A DNA stretch of 49,323 bases. Source: Planctomycetaceae bacterium (GTDB lineage Bacteria > Planctomycetota > UBA1135 > GCA-002686595). Position 1 is the stretch's first letter; every line of letters begins with the position of its first letter. The stretch spans positions 1 through 49,323 of the forward strand of contig WYBT01000060.1 in the NCBI GenBank assembly GCA_011525785.1, written 5' to 3'. The notes below the pieces were generated by a model. The model worked only from the letters and a program-made list of their open reading frames with translations, was not told the DNA's origin and did not search any database. A program made the position numbers and the translations under genes. Below are positions 17,489-25,613 of this stretch, piece after piece.

Positions 17489-18877
17489 TCAGAACTGGAA
17501 GTAGAGGAAGGGGACATCGTTCTCGTAGTGCAGCTGCACCAGCGCGAGCAGGAAGATCGGTTGCAACGCGAGCACCCAGCCGGCGCTGGCGCGGTGCACG
17601 CGCTCCTGCGTGGTGGGGAAGCCCCAGGCGACGATCGCGGCCAGTGCGAGCGCGGCCCAGTGGATCGGCAGCACGGTGAGCGTACGCTCGCTCACTCCCG
17701 CGGCGCCGAGCATCGCCGCCATGTGGTCGAGCGCGCCCGACATGCTCGTCGCGCGGAACAGCACCCAGCCGAACATCGCCAGCACGAAGGTGATCGCGAT
17801 CTGCGCCGGCTTAGGCGCCCAGGAGTAGAGCGAGGACTTGCCGCTCAGGCGCTCGACGATCAGCCAGAAGCCCTGGTACGCGCCCCAGGCGATGAAGGTC
17901 CAGGCGGCGCCGTGCCACAGGCCTCCCAGCAGCATCGTCGCGGCGAGGTTGACGTACGTGCGCACCGGTCCGAGGCGATTGCCGCCCAGCGGGATGTAGA
18001 GGTAGTCGCGCAGGAAGGTCGAGAGCGAGATGTGCCAGCGGCGCCAGAACTCGGTGATGCTGCGCGAGTGGTAGGGCTGGTCGAAGTTGATCGGGAAGGC
18101 GAAGCCCAGCATCAGCCCCAGGCCGATCGCCATGTCCGAGTAGCCCGAGAAGTCGAAGTAGATCTGGAACGTGTACGCCACGGTTCCGATCCAGGCGTCG
18201 AGCACGCCCAGTCCGCCGCTCTCGAAGGCGTCGTTGGCGAGCGGCGCGACGAAGTCCGCGATCAACACCTTCTTGGCTAGGCCGGCCTGGAAGTACAGCA
18301 CGCCGCGCCAGAACTTCGAAAGCGTGTGCGTGCGCTCGACGAGCTGCTCGGCGACCGTGTTGTAGCGCACGATCGGGCCGGCCACGAGCTGCGGGAAGAG
18401 CGAGACGAAGCTCGCGAAGTCGACGATGTTGCGCGCCGGCGGGGCGACCTTGCGGTACACGTCGATCGTGTAGCTCATGGTCTGGAAGGTGTAGAACGAG
18501 ATGCCCACCGGCAGCACCACGGACGTCCACGCGACCTGCTTGTAGCCCAGCGTCGCGAGCGCGGCGTTCAGCGTCTCGACGCCGAAGTTGGCGTACTTGA
18601 AGTAGCCCAGCAGGCCGAGGTTGGCGACGCACGAGAGCGTGACCCAGGCCTTGCCGCGTTCGCCGCGCGCGTGCGCCTGCGTGATCTTCGCGCCGCAGGT
18701 GTAGTCGAGCAGCGTCGAGGCGACCATCAGCAGGACGAAGTCCGGCCGCCACCAGCCGTAGAACACGAAGCTTCCGAGCGTGATCCAGGCCGAACGCAGA
18801 CGCCTCGGCGCGAGGTAGTACACCGCCAGGAACAGCGGCAAGAACCAGTAGAGGAAGATCGCGCTGGCGAAGATCAC
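17489..18877 (-). CDS. MBOAT family AlgI-type O-acyltransferase, copy 1
   Basis: A 462-residue polytopic membrane protein of the MBOAT/AlgI family. AlgI-type proteins carry an acyl group, usually acetyl, across the cytoplasmic membrane for transfer to polysaccharide by an AlgJ/AlgX partner. Landmarks include the N-terminal WFLPLFLAVYYLAP and VFYGWWRPDF, the block LPVGISFYTFQTMSY (122-136), FPQLVAGPIVRY, FDFSGYSDMAIGLGLMLGF and RRWHISLSTFLRDYLYIPLG. The invariant catalytic His is H322 in GGLWHGAAWTF. Length is normal for the family. The start is GTG, 273 bases from the likely start of the divergent AlgJ-like gene. It is co-directional and almost contiguous with AlgJ-like copy 1, forming an AlgI-AlgJ operon. 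Confidence 0.92.
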   Translation of the reverse strand: MIFASAIFLYWFLPLFLAVYYLAPRRLRSAWITLGSFVFYGWWRPDFVLLMVASTLLDYTCGAKITQAHARGERGKAWVTLSCVANLGLLGYFKYANFGVETLNAALATLGYKQVAWTSVVLPVGISFYTFQTMSYTIDVYRKVAPPARNIVDFASFVSLFPQLVAGPIVRYNTVAEQLVERTHTLSKFWRGVLYFQAGLAKKVLIADFVAPLANDAFESGGLGVLDAWIGTVAYTFQIYFDFSGYSDMAIGLGLMLGFAFPINFDQPYHSRSITEFWRRWHISLSTFLRDYLYIPLGGNRLGPVRTYVNLAATMLLGGLWHGAAWTFIAWGAYQGFWLIVERLSGKSSLYSWAPKPAQIAITFVLAMFGWVLFRATSMSGALDHMAAMLGAAGVSERTLTVLPIHWAALALAAIVAWGFPTTQERVHRASAGWVLALQPIFLLALVQLHYENDVPFLYFQF

Positions 18878-19150
18878 GGGTAGCCCAACAGTCTACCCGT
18901 GCGGCGCGTCTGCTCCGCGGCGCTTTCGACGCGCGCACACAGACTGCGCTCGCGTCAGAGCGAGCAGAATTTTCGCGACGACTTGCTCGGGCTGGCTGGC
19001 GCGCCTCGGCTCGCGGCGCGATCCGCGGCCGCTCTTCGCGGCCGGTCGACTCGGGCGTGGGGGGCCGCGTATGGTGAACGATGTGCTGTGCTCCGCTGGC
19101 CCAGGCCTCGCGCGGGCGCCCCGACTTCGCCCACTGCCTTCACCACTCGC
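18878..19150. promoter_or_regulatory. Divergent control region between the two acetylation operons
   Basis: About 273 bases separate the GTG of AlgI-like copy 1 (minus) from the likely start of AlgJ-like copy 2 (plus), so both promoters should lie here. The region contains a terminator-like hairpin (listed separately) and two direct copies of CGCGGCCG near 19024-19050. I cannot place -35/-10 elements with confidence. Confidence 0.45.
18948..18973 (+). terminator. Hairpin followed by AGAATTTT upstream of AlgJ-like copy 2
   Basis: GCTCGC (18948-18953), a 6-base loop, GCGAGC (18960-18965), then AGAATTTT. This is the most terminator-like shape in the window and one of its few T-runs. Its position in the leader of the right-hand operon would fit an attenuator or protection from read-through. 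Read-through of the minus-strand operon would cross its complement. Confidence 0.35.
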
Positions 19151-20737
19151 TTGTCCTCCTCGATTCTCGCGCGGGTTGCGCCCTGGGCCTCGATCCTGGC
19201 GTTGGCCGTGGTCGTCATCGGCGCGCCGGTCCACGAGTTGGCTCACTCGAAGTGGCCCGGGGCCGGGCTGAGCAGCAGGCCGCGCCTGGGCGACATTCGG
19301 AAAGGCCGCACGGCCAAGGCGCTGGAGGCGTCGCTCGACAAGCAATCCGCTCTCACCGCGCGTTTGCGGCCGCACTACAACGAGGCCATGTTCCGAGTGC
19401 TCGGAGCGGTGACTCCGAACGTCACTCTCGGGAAGGACGACAACCTGTTCCTCACCGTGCAGGTGCGCAACTATCCGCCCCCGCAGGGCCTGCGCGTGCT
19501 CGACACCACTTGCGCGGCGATCGCGCGGGTCGCGCGCTGGTTCGAGGACAACGGCACGGTCGTCGAGTTGATGGTGATCCCTCGCAAGGCGACCGTGCAC
19601 CCGCACCTGTTGCCTGACGAGCTGCAAGCGCGCTTCGTACCTGTCTATCCGCGGATTCTCGAGAGCCTGACGCAGGCTGGCCGGCCGTGCGTCGACCTGG
19701 CCGCCCCGTTTCGGGCCTCGAGCGAGCGGGTCTACTTGCCCAACGACGATCACTGGGATCATCCCGGCGCCATCATCGCCGTGCGCGAGATCGGCGCGCG
19801 CTTGCGCCAGCGCTTCGAAGGGCGCGAGCTCCCCGGAACTCCGGTGACGCGCCAACTCGTCTCGCGGCCCACGTTCCGCTTCAGCGGCGCGCTGGTGCGC
19901 ATGCTCGGCTTTCGCGAAGACGGAGCGTTGCTCGAGCGCTTCAAGGTGGATCGCACTCCCATCGTCGCGGTCGACAGCGCCAATCCAACCGTCTCGCAAC
20001 TCGGCGTGAATCGGCCCGAGCCGATCGTGGTCGTCGGCACCAGCTTCTCCGCGGGCTTCTTCACCGCCTCGCTGCTGTCGGCGGAACTCGGCCGCGAGGT
20101 CGAGAACCGCGCGCGCGAGGGGCACGCCGCCGGCTACCGCATCATGGACCTGGCGCGCGAGATCCTGCTGGGGGAGCGGGAGTTTCCCAAGGTGCTGGTG
20201 TGGGAGTTCCCCGAGGAGTTCCTGGTCGAGCACGTGCGAGCGCTGGTCGTTCCGCTCGACTCGATCGTCGCCGCCGGCAAGGCGCCCGCTCCTCTGGTGT
20301 CTTCGCCGCTGCGCGTCGCAGCGCGCAAGGACGCGGGCGTGCGGATCACCGCGGAGAGCGAGGGTCGCGTCGAAGGGGTGAGCTCCGGTGACGCGTCGGA
20401 GCTGGTCTTCGAGCTCCAGACGCCCCTGCCCGGCGATGGCAGCCTGTTCTTGAGCTACGACCTGCACGTCAACGGCAGCGATCTCCACAGCGTCAGCTTC
20501 GATGGCGGCGCGGGTCAGCCGAGCAGCGCGCCCACCGAGTTCCTGCTCCTGCGCAACGACCTTCCCAATCGCATCCTGGTCCCGATCGCCGGCCCGGACG
20601 CGACGGCGGTGAAGCGCGTTCGCCTGCGCTTTTCGAACGCGCTGACCGAGTTCAAGCTCTCGCCGCTCGAGCTCTGGAGCAGCGCTGCGGACGTGACGCC
20701 GAGCGCGACGGAGCGCGCCACGGAGGACGGGCGGTGA
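19151..20737 (+). CDS. AlgJ/AlgX-type SGNH-like acetyltransferase, copy 2
   Basis: About 528 residues of the AlgJ/AlgX-like family, periplasmic and membrane-anchored (helix near 13-27, SILALAVVVIGAPV). Family features are LGKDDNLFL (93-101), VIPRKATVHP, the Asp-x-His D199-x-H201 in LPNDDHWDHPGA, and the nucleophile loop GTSF with S298. Unlike copy 1 it keeps the catalytic Asp. No ATG exists in frame before residue 80, and the frame opens at 18899 with no family-like sequence. A TTG at 19151 just before the anchor is my best start, with low certainty. Its stop overlaps the GTG start of the AlgI-type gene by 4 bases (GTGA), so the two are translationally coupled. The gene order is AlgJ-AlgI, reversed relative to the left cassette. 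Confidence 0.75.
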   Translation: MSSSILARVAPWASILALAVVVIGAPVHELAHSKWPGAGLSSRPRLGDIRKGRTAKALEASLDKQSALTARLRPHYNEAMFRVLGAVTPNVTLGKDDNLFLTVQVRNYPPPQGLRVLDTTCAAIARVARWFEDNGTVVELMVIPRKATVHPHLLPDELQARFVPVYPRILESLTQAGRPCVDLAAPFRASSERVYLPNDDHWDHPGAIIAVREIGARLRQRFEGRELPGTPVTRQLVSRPTFRFSGALVRMLGFREDGALLERFKVDRTPIVAVDSANPTVSQLGVNRPEPIVVVGTSFSAGFFTASLLSAELGREVENRAREGHAAGYRIMDLAREILLGEREFPKVLVWEFPEEFLVEHVRALVVPLDSIVAAGKAPAPLVSSPLRVAARKDAGVRITAESEGRVEGVSSGDASELVFELQTPLPGDGSLFLSYDLHVNGSDLHSVSFDGGAGQPSSAPTEFLLLRNDLPNRILVPIAGPDATAVKRVRLRFSNALTEFKLSPLELWSSAADVTPSATERATEDGR

Positions 20738-22170
20738 TCTTCACCAGCCAGATCTTCCTGTTCTGGTTCCTGCCGCTGGTGCTGGGCCTTTACTACCTGA
20801 CGCCCAAGAGCTGGCGCTCGCTGCTCCTCACGCTCACCAGCTACGTGTTCTACGGCTGGTGGCGTGTCGACTTCGTGCTGCTGATGCTGCTGAGCACGAT
20901 GCTCGACTTCTACGCCGGCATGCGCATCGGCCGGCTCGGGGACGAGCTGAACGCGGCTGGCGCGGACGCCGCGCGAGCGGCCGCGCTGGCGCAGCGGCGC
21001 AAGCGCTGGCTCCTGTTCTCGGTCGTCGCCAACCTCGGACTGCTCGGCTACTTCAAGTACTTCAACTTCGGAGTCGACAGCTTCAACGCGCTCGTCGCGA
21101 ACTTCGGCGTCGAGCCGCTCGAGTGGCCCGCGATCGTGCTGCCGGTCGGGATCTCGTTCTACACGTTCCAGACCATGAGCTACTCGATCGACGTGTACCG
21201 CGGCCACGCGCGGCCGCTGGAGCGCATCGTCGACTTCGCGTGTTACGTGGCGCTCTTCCCGCAGCTCGTCGCGGGCCCGATCGTGCGCTACCAGACGCTC
21301 GCCGATCAGCTCGTCGAGCGCAGCCACACCTTCGAGAAGTTCGCACGCGGCGCATTCCTGTTCCAGCTCGGCTTCCTCAAGAAGCTGCTGGTCGCCGACT
21401 CGGTCGCGAGCGTCGCGGACCAGGCCTTCGGGCTCGCTGCGCCGACGCTCGCGGAAGCGTGGCTCGGCTCGATCGCGTACACGCTGCAGATCTACTTCGA
21501 CTTCTCGGGCTACTCGGACATGGCCATCGGCCTGGGGCTCCTGTTCGGCTTCGAGTTCCCGATCAACTTCGACTCGCCCTACAAGTCGACCAGCATCACC
21601 GAGTTCTGGCGCCGCTGGCACATCTCGCTGTCCACCTGGCTGCGCGACTACCTCTACATCCCGCTGGGCGGCAACAAGCGCGGACCTGCGCGAACGTACC
21701 TCAACCTCGCCGCGACCATGCTGCTCGGCGGCCTTTGGCACGGCGCGGCGTGGACGTTCGTGGCCTGGGGCGCGTACCAGGGCGCGTGGCTCGCGTTCGA
21801 GCGCTGGATGGGCAAGCGTTCGCTCTACGGCTTCCTGCCGCGCCTGGGCCAGGTGTTGGTCACGATGGTGATCGTGATCGTCGGTTGGGTGTTCTTCCGC
21901 GCGACGAGTTTGGACCAGGCCTTCACCGTGCTCGGCGCCATGTGCGGCGCAGGCGCGGCTTCGCCGGGCTACCTCAGCGTGGACGTCGCGCCCCTCTCGC
22001 GCGTGATGCTGGTCGCGGCGCCGCTGATCGCGCTGTTCCTGCCGAACTCGCAGCAACTGGCCGACGCCGGCAGCGCGCTCGCGCGCATCGCCACCGCAGC
22101 CAGCTTCCCGGTGGCCGTGTGCCACCTGTTCTTCGTGAGCTACTCGCCCTTCCTGTACTTCCAGTTCTGA
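20734..22170 (+). CDS. MBOAT family AlgI-type O-acyltransferase, copy 2
   Basis: A 478-residue polytopic MBOAT/AlgI protein and clear paralogue of the minus-strand copy. The two share VFYGWWRxDFVLLM, LPVGISFYTFQTMSY, FPQLVAGPIVRY, FDFSGYSDMAIGLGL and RRWHISLST. The catalytic histidine is H336 in GGLWHGAAWTF. An insertion of about 17 residues near 69-88 (ELNAAGADAARAAALAQRRK region) lengthens the second cytosolic loop. The start is GTG inside the stop of AlgJ-like copy 2. Its own stop shares one base with the ATG of the next gene, a short-chain dehydrogenase, so it is translationally joined to a catabolic operon that continues to 28723. Confidence 0.92.
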   Translation: MIFTSQIFLFWFLPLVLGLYYLTPKSWRSLLLTLTSYVFYGWWRVDFVLLMLLSTMLDFYAGMRIGRLGDELNAAGADAARAAALAQRRKRWLLFSVVANLGLLGYFKYFNFGVDSFNALVANFGVEPLEWPAIVLPVGISFYTFQTMSYSIDVYRGHARPLERIVDFACYVALFPQLVAGPIVRYQTLADQLVERSHTFEKFARGAFLFQLGFLKKLLVADSVASVADQAFGLAAPTLAEAWLGSIAYTLQIYFDFSGYSDMAIGLGLLFGFEFPINFDSPYKSTSITEFWRRWHISLSTWLRDYLYIPLGGNKRGPARTYLNLAATMLLGGLWHGAAWTFVAWGAYQGAWLAFERWMGKRSLYGFLPRLGQVLVTMVIVIVGWVFFRATSLDQAFTVLGAMCGAGAASPGYLSVDVAPLSRVMLVAAPLIALFLPNSQQLADAGSALARIATAASFPVAVCHLFFVSYSPFLYFQF

Positions 22171-22961
22171 TGATCAACAAAGCGGCCTTCATCACCGGCG
22201 CTGGACGAGGAATCGGCGAGGCGATCGCGCGACGCCTGGCGGCGGAGGGCGTGTTCGTCGTGCTCGGCGCGCGCACGCTCGAGGCCTGCGAGGCGCTCGC
22301 CCAGGAACTGCGCGCGAGCGGCGCACAGGCGGCTGCGGTCGCGCTCGACGTGGCCGATCCGCACTCGGTGCGCGCCGCCGCGGCGCGCGCGGTGGAGCTC
22401 GTCGGGCCCGCGCGCACGCTCGACTGGCTGGTCAACAACGCCGGCATCGCCCAGAGCGCGCCGCTCCTGCCGCGCGAGGACTCCGAAGCGCTGTTCGAGC
22501 GTCACATGCAGGTCAACTTCCACGGCGCGCGCCGCACGCTCGAAGCGCTCGCGCCGGCGATGAAGGCGCGCGGCTACGGGCGCATCGTGAACATCGCCTC
22601 GTCCGCGGCGCTCACGGGCTACCGCTACGTGTCGGCCTACTGCGCGTCGAAGCACGCGCTGCTGGGCTACTCGCGCGCGGCGGCGCTCGAGCTCGAAGGC
22701 AGCGGCGTGGCGCTCAGTGTCGTCTGTCCGCACTTCGTCGACTCGCCCATGACCGACGAGTCCGTGCGCCGCATCGTCGAGAAGACCGGCAAGAGCGCCG
22801 AGCAGGCGCGCGAGCTGCTGGCGGCGCAGAATCCCAGCGGAGTGCTGGTGAAGCCGGCGCAGATCGCCGAGGTCGTGCTCGCGCTGTGTCGCGGAGACGA
22901 GAACGGCGCGCTGGTCGAACTCGACGGGGGCGAGCCCCGCTATCATCCGCGCTCCTCATGA
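22170..22961 (+). CDS. SDR family NAD(P)-dependent oxidoreductase
   Basis: A 263-residue classical short-chain dehydrogenase/reductase, cytosolic. The cofactor loop is TGAGRGIG (9-16), followed by NNAG (89-92). The catalytic residues are the serine pair S144/S145 and Y157-x-x-x-K161 in AYCASK. ALDVAD (58-63) is the adenine-binding Asp block. In this operon it is the natural candidate for the hydroxyacyl-CoA dehydrogenase or ring-ketone reductase of an aromatic acyl-CoA pathway, although substrate cannot be read from sequence. The start codon overlaps the AlgI-type stop by one base, and its stop overlaps the next start in ATGA. Confidence 0.88.
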   Translation: MINKAAFITGAGRGIGEAIARRLAAEGVFVVLGARTLEACEALAQELRASGAQAAAVALDVADPHSVRAAAARAVELVGPARTLDWLVNNAGIAQSAPLLPREDSEALFERHMQVNFHGARRTLEALAPAMKARGYGRIVNIASSAALTGYRYVSAYCASKHALLGYSRAAALELEGSGVALSVVCPHFVDSPMTDESVRRIVEKTGKSAEQARELLAAQNPSGVLVKPAQIAEVVLALCRGDENGALVELDGGEPRYHPRSS

Positions 22962-23365
22962 GCGTCGAGACCATCGCCGTCGAAGCCTGGAAAGCCCCGC
23001 GCGGCTACTCGAACGGCATGCTCGCGCCTGCGGGCGCGCGGATGCTCGCGGTGGCGGGCCAGATCGCCTGGGACGCTGAACAGCGCATCGTCTCGGCGGA
23101 TTTCGCCGCGCAGTTCCGCCAGGCGCTCGCCAACGTGCTCGCGATCGTGCGCGCGGCCGGCGGGGGCCCGAACGACTTGATGTCGCTCACGATCTACGTC
23201 GTCGACAAGCAGGCCTACCTCGCGCGCGTGAAGGAGCTCGGCGCGATCTGGAAGGAGCTCGTGGGCAAGCATTACCCGGCCATGGCGCTGGTCGAGGTGA
23301 AGGGCCTGCTCGAGCCGGACGCCCAAGTCGAGATCCAAGCGCTTGCGGCCATCGCGCCGCGCTGA
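22958..23365 (+). CDS. RidA family protein lacking the deaminase arginine
   Basis: A 135-residue member of the RidA/YjgF/L-PSP family, small cytosolic trimeric proteins of which many hydrolyse reactive enamines and imines. The family shape is clear: GYSNGMLAPAGARMLAVAG at the start, ANVLAIVRAAGGGPNDLM in the middle and VEVKGLLEPDAQVEIQALA at the end. The active-site arginine of deaminating members (E. coli PAR-S-C-V-E-V, Arg105) is methionine here (M109 in HYPAMALVEV), so the standard imine deaminase mechanism is doubtful. Members of this kind accompany 2-aminobenzoyl-CoA catabolic genes, where an enamine intermediate is expected. It overlaps the SDR stop by 4 bases. Confidence 0.85.
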   Translation: MSVETIAVEAWKAPRGYSNGMLAPAGARMLAVAGQIAWDAEQRIVSADFAAQFRQALANVLAIVRAAGGGPNDLMSLTIYVVDKQAYLARVKELGAIWKELVGKHYPAMALVEVKGLLEPDAQVEIQALAAIAPR

Positions 23366-23371
23366 AGGAGG
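23365..23371 (+). promoter_or_regulatory. Strong ribosome-binding site for the 90-residue gene
   Basis: AAGGAGG lies 6 bases before the ATG at 23378. It directly supports translation of this short unknown gene, in a window where most starts lack a clear Shine-Dalgarno sequence. Confidence 0.7.
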
Positions 23372-23377
23372 CACGGC

Positions 23378-23650
23378 ATGGGTCTGGCGCGTTGGATGTT
23401 CAACGACTGGTTCACGGCGCACGAGCTCGATCAGCTCGACTCCAAGCTCGAGTCGCAGACGCACCGCGACGAACGACAAGACCAGCGGATCGAGGCGCTG
23501 CGCGCCGACCTCGAGCGCACCTCGCTGCTCGCCAAGGCGCTCGCCGACCTGTGCATCGAGCGCGGCGTGCTCACACGCGAGCAGTTGCACGACAAGCTGC
23601 TCGCGCTCGAACGCGATGCGGGCGCTCGCGCCCGCCGCACCAACCCATGA
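23378..23650 (+). CDS. Small coiled-coil protein of the catabolic operon, unknown
   Basis: A 90-residue protein with no recognised family. It begins MGLARWMFNDWFTAHELDQL, then continues as a heptad-like charged helix (LESQTHRDERQDQRIEALRAD, about 24-45) and a short C-terminal helical part (ERGVLTREQLHDKLLALER) that resembles a small winged-helix-like or oligomerisation motif. There is no signal peptide, so it is probably cytosolic. It has the strongest ribosome-binding site of the operon and its stop overlaps the crotonase start in ATGA, so it is very likely real. A role as an accessory or assembly factor is a guess. Confidence 0.7.
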   Translation: MGLARWMFNDWFTAHELDQLDSKLESQTHRDERQDQRIEALRADLERTSLLAKALADLCIERGVLTREQLHDKLLALERDAGARARRTNP

Positions 23651-24462
23651 ACCCCAAGCACTTCAAGTACAGCGAGCAGGACGGCGTCGCGACCGTGCGG
23701 CTCGATCGCCCCGAGCGCCTCAACGCGCTCACCTTCGATTCCTACGCCGAGCTGCGCGACGCGTTCGTCACGCTGCACAAGTCCCAGACGGTGCGCGCGA
23801 TCGTCCTGACCGGCACGGGCCGCGCGTTTTGCTCGGGCGGCGACGTCAAGGACATCATCGGCAAGCTGTTCGGCGTGCCCGAGGCCGACCTGTTCGCGTT
23901 CACGCGCATGACCTGCGACCTGATCGAGAACATGCGCCGCTGCGAGAAGCCGATCGTCGCTGCGCTCAACGGCACGACTTGCGGCGCGGGCGCAGTGATG
24001 GCGGCCGCCGCTGATGTGCGCGTGGCCGCGGACACGGCGAAGATCGCCTTCCTGTTCACCAAGGTGGGCCTCTCGGGGGCCGACATGGGCGCGGCTTGGC
24101 TCTTGCCGCGCATCGTCGGGCTCGGGCGCGCGAGCGAGCTGTTGATGCTGGGCGACTTCATCAGCGCGCAGCGCGCGTTGGAGATGGGGCTGTACAACGA
24201 AGTCTGCAAGCCCGAAGAGCTCGAGGCGCGTGCGCTCGAGTGGGCGCGCAAGCTCGCGGCGGGGCCGACGCTGGGCATGGCGGTCACCAAGCGCATGCTC
24301 AACGCGGAGGCCTCGATGACGCTCGCCGAAGCGATGTCGGCCGAGGGCTGGATCCAGGCCGAGTGCATGAAGCACGCCGACTACTACGAGGGCTACCAGG
24401 CCTCGCTCGAGAAGCGGGCCCCGGATTTCGCAGCCGTGGCGCGGCGCGAGGCCGCGAAGTGA
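23647..24462 (+). CDS. Enoyl-CoA hydratase/isomerase (crotonase) family protein
   Basis: A 271-residue crotonase-fold protein, cytosolic, acting on an acyl-CoA thioester. Oxyanion-hole segments are visible: GRAFCSGGDVKDI (58-70) and ALNGTTCGAGAVMAAA (106-121), followed by VGLSGADMGAAWLLPRIVG (140-158). By comparison with classic hydratases, both catalytic glutamates appear replaced (V117 region and V140/G141), while D146 sits in the second helix as in some crotonase hydrolases and dehalogenase-like members. The reaction may therefore not be simple hydration and could be ring or thioester hydrolysis. Its start overlaps the small coiled-coil gene, and its stop overlaps the acyl-CoA dehydrogenase start. 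The context is aromatic acyl-CoA breakdown. Confidence 0.85.
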   Translation: MNPKHFKYSEQDGVATVRLDRPERLNALTFDSYAELRDAFVTLHKSQTVRAIVLTGTGRAFCSGGDVKDIIGKLFGVPEADLFAFTRMTCDLIENMRRCEKPIVAALNGTTCGAGAVMAAAADVRVAADTAKIAFLFTKVGLSGADMGAAWLLPRIVGLGRASELLMLGDFISAQRALEMGLYNEVCKPEELEARALEWARKLAAGPTLGMAVTKRMLNAEASMTLAEAMSAEGWIQAECMKHADYYEGYQASLEKRAPDFAAVARREAAK

Positions 24463-25607
24463 GCGCGGCGGCGCTGGAGGCGTTTCGCGCGCGCGCGCGG
24501 CGTGTGGGGGAGCAGCACGCGACCGAGATCGACGCGCTCGACGAGACGGCGGGCGCGCGGCGGGCGCTCGAGGTGCTCGCCGCGGCGGGCTTGACCAAGG
24601 TGTGCGTGCCCGAGCAGTGGGGCGGCGCGCACCTCGACGGACTGGCTTCGCGCAAGGACGTGTCGTGCCGCGCGCTGTGCGCCGTGCGCTCCGAGTTGGC
24701 CCGCCACAGCGCGATGCTCGACGTGATGCTCGTCATGCAGGGCCTGGGCTCCTACGCGATCACGATTGGCGGCTCGGAGGCGCTGCGCGGCGAACTGCTC
24801 CCGCGCGTCGCGCGTGGCGAGCTCGTGGCCGCCTTCGCGCTGACCGAGCCGGGCGCCGGCTCCGATCTGGGGCTGGTCGCGACACGCGCGGAACGCGTGG
24901 GCGCACGCTGGAAGCTCACCGGCCACAAGACCTTCATCTCGAACGCCGGCGTCGCGGGCCTCTACACGGTCCTCGCGCGCACCAGTGGCGAGCCCGGCGA
25001 CGGCGGCAAGGCCAGCCTGACGATGTTCTGTGTGCCGGCGAGCACTCCCGGGCTCGTGCCTGAGCGCTTCGAGGTCACCTCACCGCACCCGATCGGCGAT
25101 GTGCGCTTCGAGGGCGTCGAGGTCGACGACGCGCAGCGCTTGGGCGACGTCGGCTCGGGCCTCGACACGGCGCTGGCCGTGCTCGGTCGCTTCCGCGTGA
25201 GCGTCGCCGCCGCCGCCAACGGCTTTGCGCGCCGCGCGCTCGAGGAGTCGATCGCGCACCTCAAGTCGCGCGTGCAGTTCGGCAAGCCGCTCGCGGCGCA
25301 GCAGGGCCTGGGCTTCGATCTGGCCGAAATGGACATGCGCCTGCGCGCGGCCGAGTTGCTCGTCGACGAAGCGGCCGCTGCGGTCGACCGCGGCCAGCGC
25401 GCGGTGCTCGAAGTCGCGCGCGCCAAGCTGTTCGCCACCGAGAACGCGTCGTACGTTTGCGACCGCGCGGTGCAGCACTTCGGCGGCCTGGGCGTGAAGC
25501 GCGGCGTGCTCGTCGAGCGGCTGTGGCGCGACGTGCGCGCGCTGCGCATCTACGAAGGCGCGAGCGAAGTCCAGAAGCTCCTGATGGCGCGCGAGCTCAC
25601 CCGCTGA
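24459..25607 (+). CDS. Acyl-CoA dehydrogenase
   Basis: A 382-residue FAD-dependent acyl-CoA dehydrogenase of normal length. It inserts an alpha-beta double bond into an acyl-CoA and passes electrons to an electron-transfer flavoprotein. Signatures are AFALTEPGAGSD (FAD/substrate loop, about 124-135), the TGHKTFISNAG strand and QFGKPLAAQQGLGFDLAEM. The C-terminal motif RIYEGASEVQKLLMAREL carries the catalytic base, E366, in the position used by medium-chain enzymes. The start is GTG within the crotonase stop (GTGA). It probably serves the beta-oxidation-like stage of the local pathway. No electron-transfer flavoprotein genes are present in this window. Confidence 0.93.
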   Translation: MSAAALEAFRARARRVGEQHATEIDALDETAGARRALEVLAAAGLTKVCVPEQWGGAHLDGLASRKDVSCRALCAVRSELARHSAMLDVMLVMQGLGSYAITIGGSEALRGELLPRVARGELVAAFALTEPGAGSDLGLVATRAERVGARWKLTGHKTFISNAGVAGLYTVLARTSGEPGDGGKASLTMFCVPASTPGLVPERFEVTSPHPIGDVRFEGVEVDDAQRLGDVGSGLDTALAVLGRFRVSVAAAANGFARRALEESIAHLKSRVQFGKPLAAQQGLGFDLAEMDMRLRAAELLVDEAAAAVDRGQRAVLEVARAKLFATENASYVCDRAVQHFGGLGVKRGVLVERLWRDVRALRIYEGASEVQKLLMARELTR

Positions 25608-25613
25608 CCCACC

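Noticed and set aside
15422..18280. 952-codon open frame on the plus strand opposite the AlgJ, AlgI and sigma genes
   Set aside because: It is antisense to three well-supported genes. Its product is low-complexity, rich in Arg, His, Gln and Ala, with no domain, as expected from GC-rich shadow frames.
19071..19617. ATG starts at 19071 and 19081 as the start of AlgJ-like copy 2
   Set aside because: Both are in other frames than the conserved AlgJ sequence; a frameshift was considered, but the AlgJ frame is open well upstream and needs none.
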